The position numbers and the translations under genes were made by a program. The notes beneath the pieces were generated by a model. It did no database searches, was not told where the DNA came from, and saw nothing but the letters and a program-made list of their open reading frames with translations. 64,000 nt of DNA from Legionella sp. (GTDB lineage Bacteria; Pseudomonadota; Gammaproteobacteria; Legionellales; Legionellaceae), in assembly GCA_013911415.1 (NCBI GenBank), contig JACETI010000007.1, positions 62,001 through 126,000 on the forward strand, written 5' to 3'. Shown here piece by piece: positions 62,316-64,000 of the stretch (positions are counted from its first letter, which is position 1; every line of letters begins with the position of its first letter).

Positions 62316-62534
62316 ATGCTTATCCAAAAGGAATCTAAATCAGAAAAAAAAATTCAGTGCCGCATTCGGATTGCTGAGTCTATTTATAATGAAATAACAG
62401 CTTATTGTAATTGGGCAGATATCAAGATGAGAGAATATTTTATCGAGCAATGTTGTAAATATGTTTTTACTCAAGATGAGGAATGGAAAAAGGTTCGATC
62501 GGCTGAAATCAGTAAGCTACCTCCCGTCGAATAA
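62316..62534 (+). CDS. Small ribbon-helix-helix-like protein (paralogue of 36070-36294)
   Basis: 72 residues from the ATG at 62316 (MLIQKESKSEKK); the frame is open to a TTG at 62229, but the promoter-like site and the alignment with the other copy favour the ATG. Strand IQCRIRI, helix AESIYNEITAYCNWADI, helix REYFIEQCCKYVFTQDEEWK. Shares with the first copy I-NE-YC-WA-I, FIE and VF-D-EWK. Stands just before a helical-repeat protein gene, 188 bases away. Confidence 0.65.
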   Translation: MLIQKESKSEKKIQCRIRIAESIYNEITAYCNWADIKMREYFIEQCCKYVFTQDEEWKKVRSAEISKLPPVE

Positions 62535-62722
62535 TTTTAGTACCCTGCAGAACAGTCATCGCTTATAACCAAAACCTAAGGTCTTTTTTAAAGATATTGG
62601 CTTCACTAGATTAGTGATACCCCCTAGGCAATTTTTTCTGAAAAAAAATCCATATTGTAAATTTTTAATCAAAAATGTTTATTTTTATGATATAATGGCT
62701 ATTTATAGCAAATAAATCAAAC

Positions 62723-63751
62723 ATGAAAAATTTACAGGAACTACAGCAAGCCATTCAAGATGCACACTATGAAAGTTTAAATACGCTCTCTCCTTTAGAA
62801 AAATTGAATTTCCTGAATAAATTACGAGATCGATATGTTAAGGCTTATGACCAAAATTCCATGCAAATTGAAGAGCTTAATGCAATTATAGTCTGCCTTA
62901 ATAACATGCGCTATGACTGCTATTTTGAAGGATCCATGCTTCAAGAATGTCTTGAATCTTCGACTTTTACCCAATTATCTACCGTGCGCAAAACGAATTT
63001 TCTTAATGAACTGATGCGGCGATTAAACGATATTAAAGAAACCTTAGATCCTATTATTTATGAAGGACATAAAAAACGCATTGATCGAGGAATATTTCAT
63101 TACACCTTCAACCCACTGGCTATGCAAGAATATTTTGAGAGCCAAGAATACCGGGATTCTCCGCTTCTTATGCGAATAAAACGCCTAAATGATTTACAAA
63201 AAAAACTTCAATGCTACTTATTCACAGAAATTACCACACAAAATAATTTTCTTCAAATCGAGAAACTGCTACAGGAGGAACACCTTAACGCTCTAACCCA
63301 AAGCATCGATGTGGACACATTGCATGAGTATTTTAGCGATTCAGAAGATTATAAATTGCTAGCAGCTGCTAAAAAAATACCTTTTCTAAATAGATTAGCA
63401 GAAAAGTTTAAAGAGAGAAGAAATGACTTTCTACAACAAATTTCGGGTTTTATAGGGCTGATAAACGAAGAATTGCAAGAATCAGAAGCGCAGATAGCAA
63501 ACGGACACACGCTTAAATTGTTGCAGACACCTAGATCTCAACTTATTAAACTTTTTTTTGATTCCAGCATAGAGCTCGAAGATGCTGATCAAAAAGATGT
63601 GCAAGATATACGAGATATACGAGATATACACCAAGAAGAATCTCAGAATCGACTAGAGTCAATCTGCGATACTGGAACCATGTCCAATTGGGACGAGGTA
63701 GAAGCACTCATGAATAATAGCCTTCCATCAATGATGAATAAGGGGATGTAA
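62723..63751 (+). CDS. Unknown protein with about four helical repeats, effector-like
   Basis: 342 residues; not recognised. Four copies of a helical unit are visible: LSPLEKLNFLNKLRDRYVKA (about 22-41), LSTVRKTNFLNELMRRLNDI (about 89-108), SPLLMRIKRLNDLQKKLQ (about 145-162) and LLAAAKKIPFLNRLAEKFKE (about 216-235), sharing (K)xxFLNxLxx(R/K). The stretch before units 3 and 4 also repeats (MQEYFESQEYRDS, LHEYFSDSEDYKL). The C-terminus is acidic with a tiny tandem DIRDIRDIH. No signal peptide. ATG at 62723 without clear ribosome-binding site. Confidence 0.75.
   Translation: MKNLQELQQAIQDAHYESLNTLSPLEKLNFLNKLRDRYVKAYDQNSMQIEELNAIIVCLNNMRYDCYFEGSMLQECLESSTFTQLSTVRKTNFLNELMRRLNDIKETLDPIIYEGHKKRIDRGIFHYTFNPLAMQEYFESQEYRDSPLLMRIKRLNDLQKKLQCYLFTEITTQNNFLQIEKLLQEEHLNALTQSIDVDTLHEYFSDSEDYKLLAAAKKIPFLNRLAEKFKERRNDFLQQISGFIGLINEELQESEAQIANGHTLKLLQTPRSQLIKLFFDSSIELEDADQKDVQDIRDIRDIHQEESQNRLESICDTGTMSNWDEVEALMNNSLPSMMNKGM
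63599..63631 (+). repeat. Short 9-bp tandem microrepeat inside the helical-repeat gene
   Basis: GATATACGA-type 9-base units occur three times in a row, giving DIRDIRDIH. In-frame repeat expansion is possible. Confidence 0.6.
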
Positions 63752-63787
63752 CGAACGTTAACACAACACATTGCTTTAGCATTGATT

Positions 63788-63831
63788 CTGTCCACTCGAA
63801 AAGTTCGTATCTTTCTTTAATAAGTGGACAG
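63788..63831. repeat. Inverted repeat CTGTCCACT / AGTGGACAG
   Basis: CTGTCCACT (63788-63796) and AGTGGACAG (63823-63831) are perfect 9-bp arms, 26 bases apart, with a smaller CGAA/TTCG stem inside. ACTTTTG follows. It lies between converging genes and may be a two-way terminator or the trace of a mobile-element end. Confidence 0.4.
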
Positions 63832-63873
63832 ACTTTTGATACTTAGAAAAAGCAAATGCTTCATAGATAAACT

Positions 63874-63996
63874 TTATTCATAATATCTATCAACTGTTGT
63901 TGGCCACGTAGACATATCAGGCCAATGATCCTTATCAAAACCATGCGCTTGTTTTAGTTTTTCTTGATTAACATTCAGAATAAAACATTCTTCCAT
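63874..63996 (-). CDS. Unidentified protein, C-terminal end or short ORF at the window edge
   Basis: A leftward frame enters from the right edge and stops with TAA at 63874. An in-frame ATG lies at 63996, but the frame is open to base 64000, so the real start may lie outside. Visible peptide: ECFILNVNQEKLKQAHGFDK, then DHWPDMSTWPTTVDRYYE. Compositionally coding. Not recognised. Confidence 0.45.
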   Translation of the reverse strand: MEECFILNVNQEKLKQAHGFDKDHWPDMSTWPTTVDRYYE

Positions 63997-64000
63997 TTTG

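Overview
The window looks like the chromosome of an AT-rich gammaproteobacterium of the order Legionellales (Coxiella / Legionella / Aquicella / Berkiella type), probably intracellular or host-associated. This rests on gene content, not on a database match. The core genes are gammaproteobacterial (grpE-dnaK-dnaJ-carA, lepA-lepB-rnc, dnaA-dnaN-recF, hslVU). Scattered among them are proteins typical of intracellular Legionellales: a purine 5'-nucleotidase of the cN-II type, ankyrin and BspA-type leucine-rich-repeat proteins, a possible NlpC/P60-like cysteine protein, several large hydrophilic helical proteins with no recognisable enzyme domain, and a TrpR that resembles the chlamydial repressor.

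Layout. 1-6.0 kb: start of an M13 metallopeptidase (cut by the edge), queA, two tandem MFS transporters, malic enzyme, rpmE. 6.05-7.08 kb: gene-poor stretch with hairpins and a possible ORF remnant. 7.08-11.69 kb: a very compact five-gene sensory operon (periplasmic binding protein, hybrid histidine kinase with two receivers, a 56-residue protein, a stand-alone receiver protein, an HTH protein). 11.8-18.8 kb: ankyrin protein, two exonuclease III paralogues, wrbA, yihY, NlpC-like protein. 18.9-22.6 kb: candidate structured RNA, hslVU with a sigma-32-type promoter, 5'-nucleotidase. 22.9-27.1 kb: a five-gene operon trpR - indoleamine 2,3-dioxygenase-like - MFS - TIGR04076-like - aldo/keto reductase. 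27.2-32.8 kb: unknown protein, then recF/dnaN/dnaA. 32.8-36.6 kb: DUF1841, cystathionine beta-synthase-like enzyme, lipoprotein, rpiA, three tRNAs (Lys, Ala, Glu) and a small ribbon-helix-helix-like protein. 36.9-42.2 kb: LRR protein, unknown protein, gspL/gspM, mltB. 42.3-50.1 kb: lepA-lepB-rnc, unknown protein, folB, SPOR protein, argS. 50.3-59.3 kb: radA-grpE-dnaK-dnaJ-carA-metK-ahcY, all leftward, with a near-consensus sigma-32 promoter before dnaK. 59.3-64 kb: ispA, TlpA-like thioredoxin, small envelope proteins, a second ribbon-helix-helix paralogue, a helical-repeat protein, and the end of an unidentified gene.

Two regions stand out. The trpR-led operon (22966-27085) joins a chlamydia-like tryptophan repressor to a bacterial homologue of the host enzyme IDO, a transporter and a coupled oxidoreductase pair. 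This suggests a tryptophan-responsive catabolic or host-interaction module. The operon at 7080-11688 looks like a ligand-binding-protein-coupled phosphorelay with an unusual receiver and a repressor-like output protein. No rRNA gene, CRISPR array, complete insertion sequence or prophage was seen.
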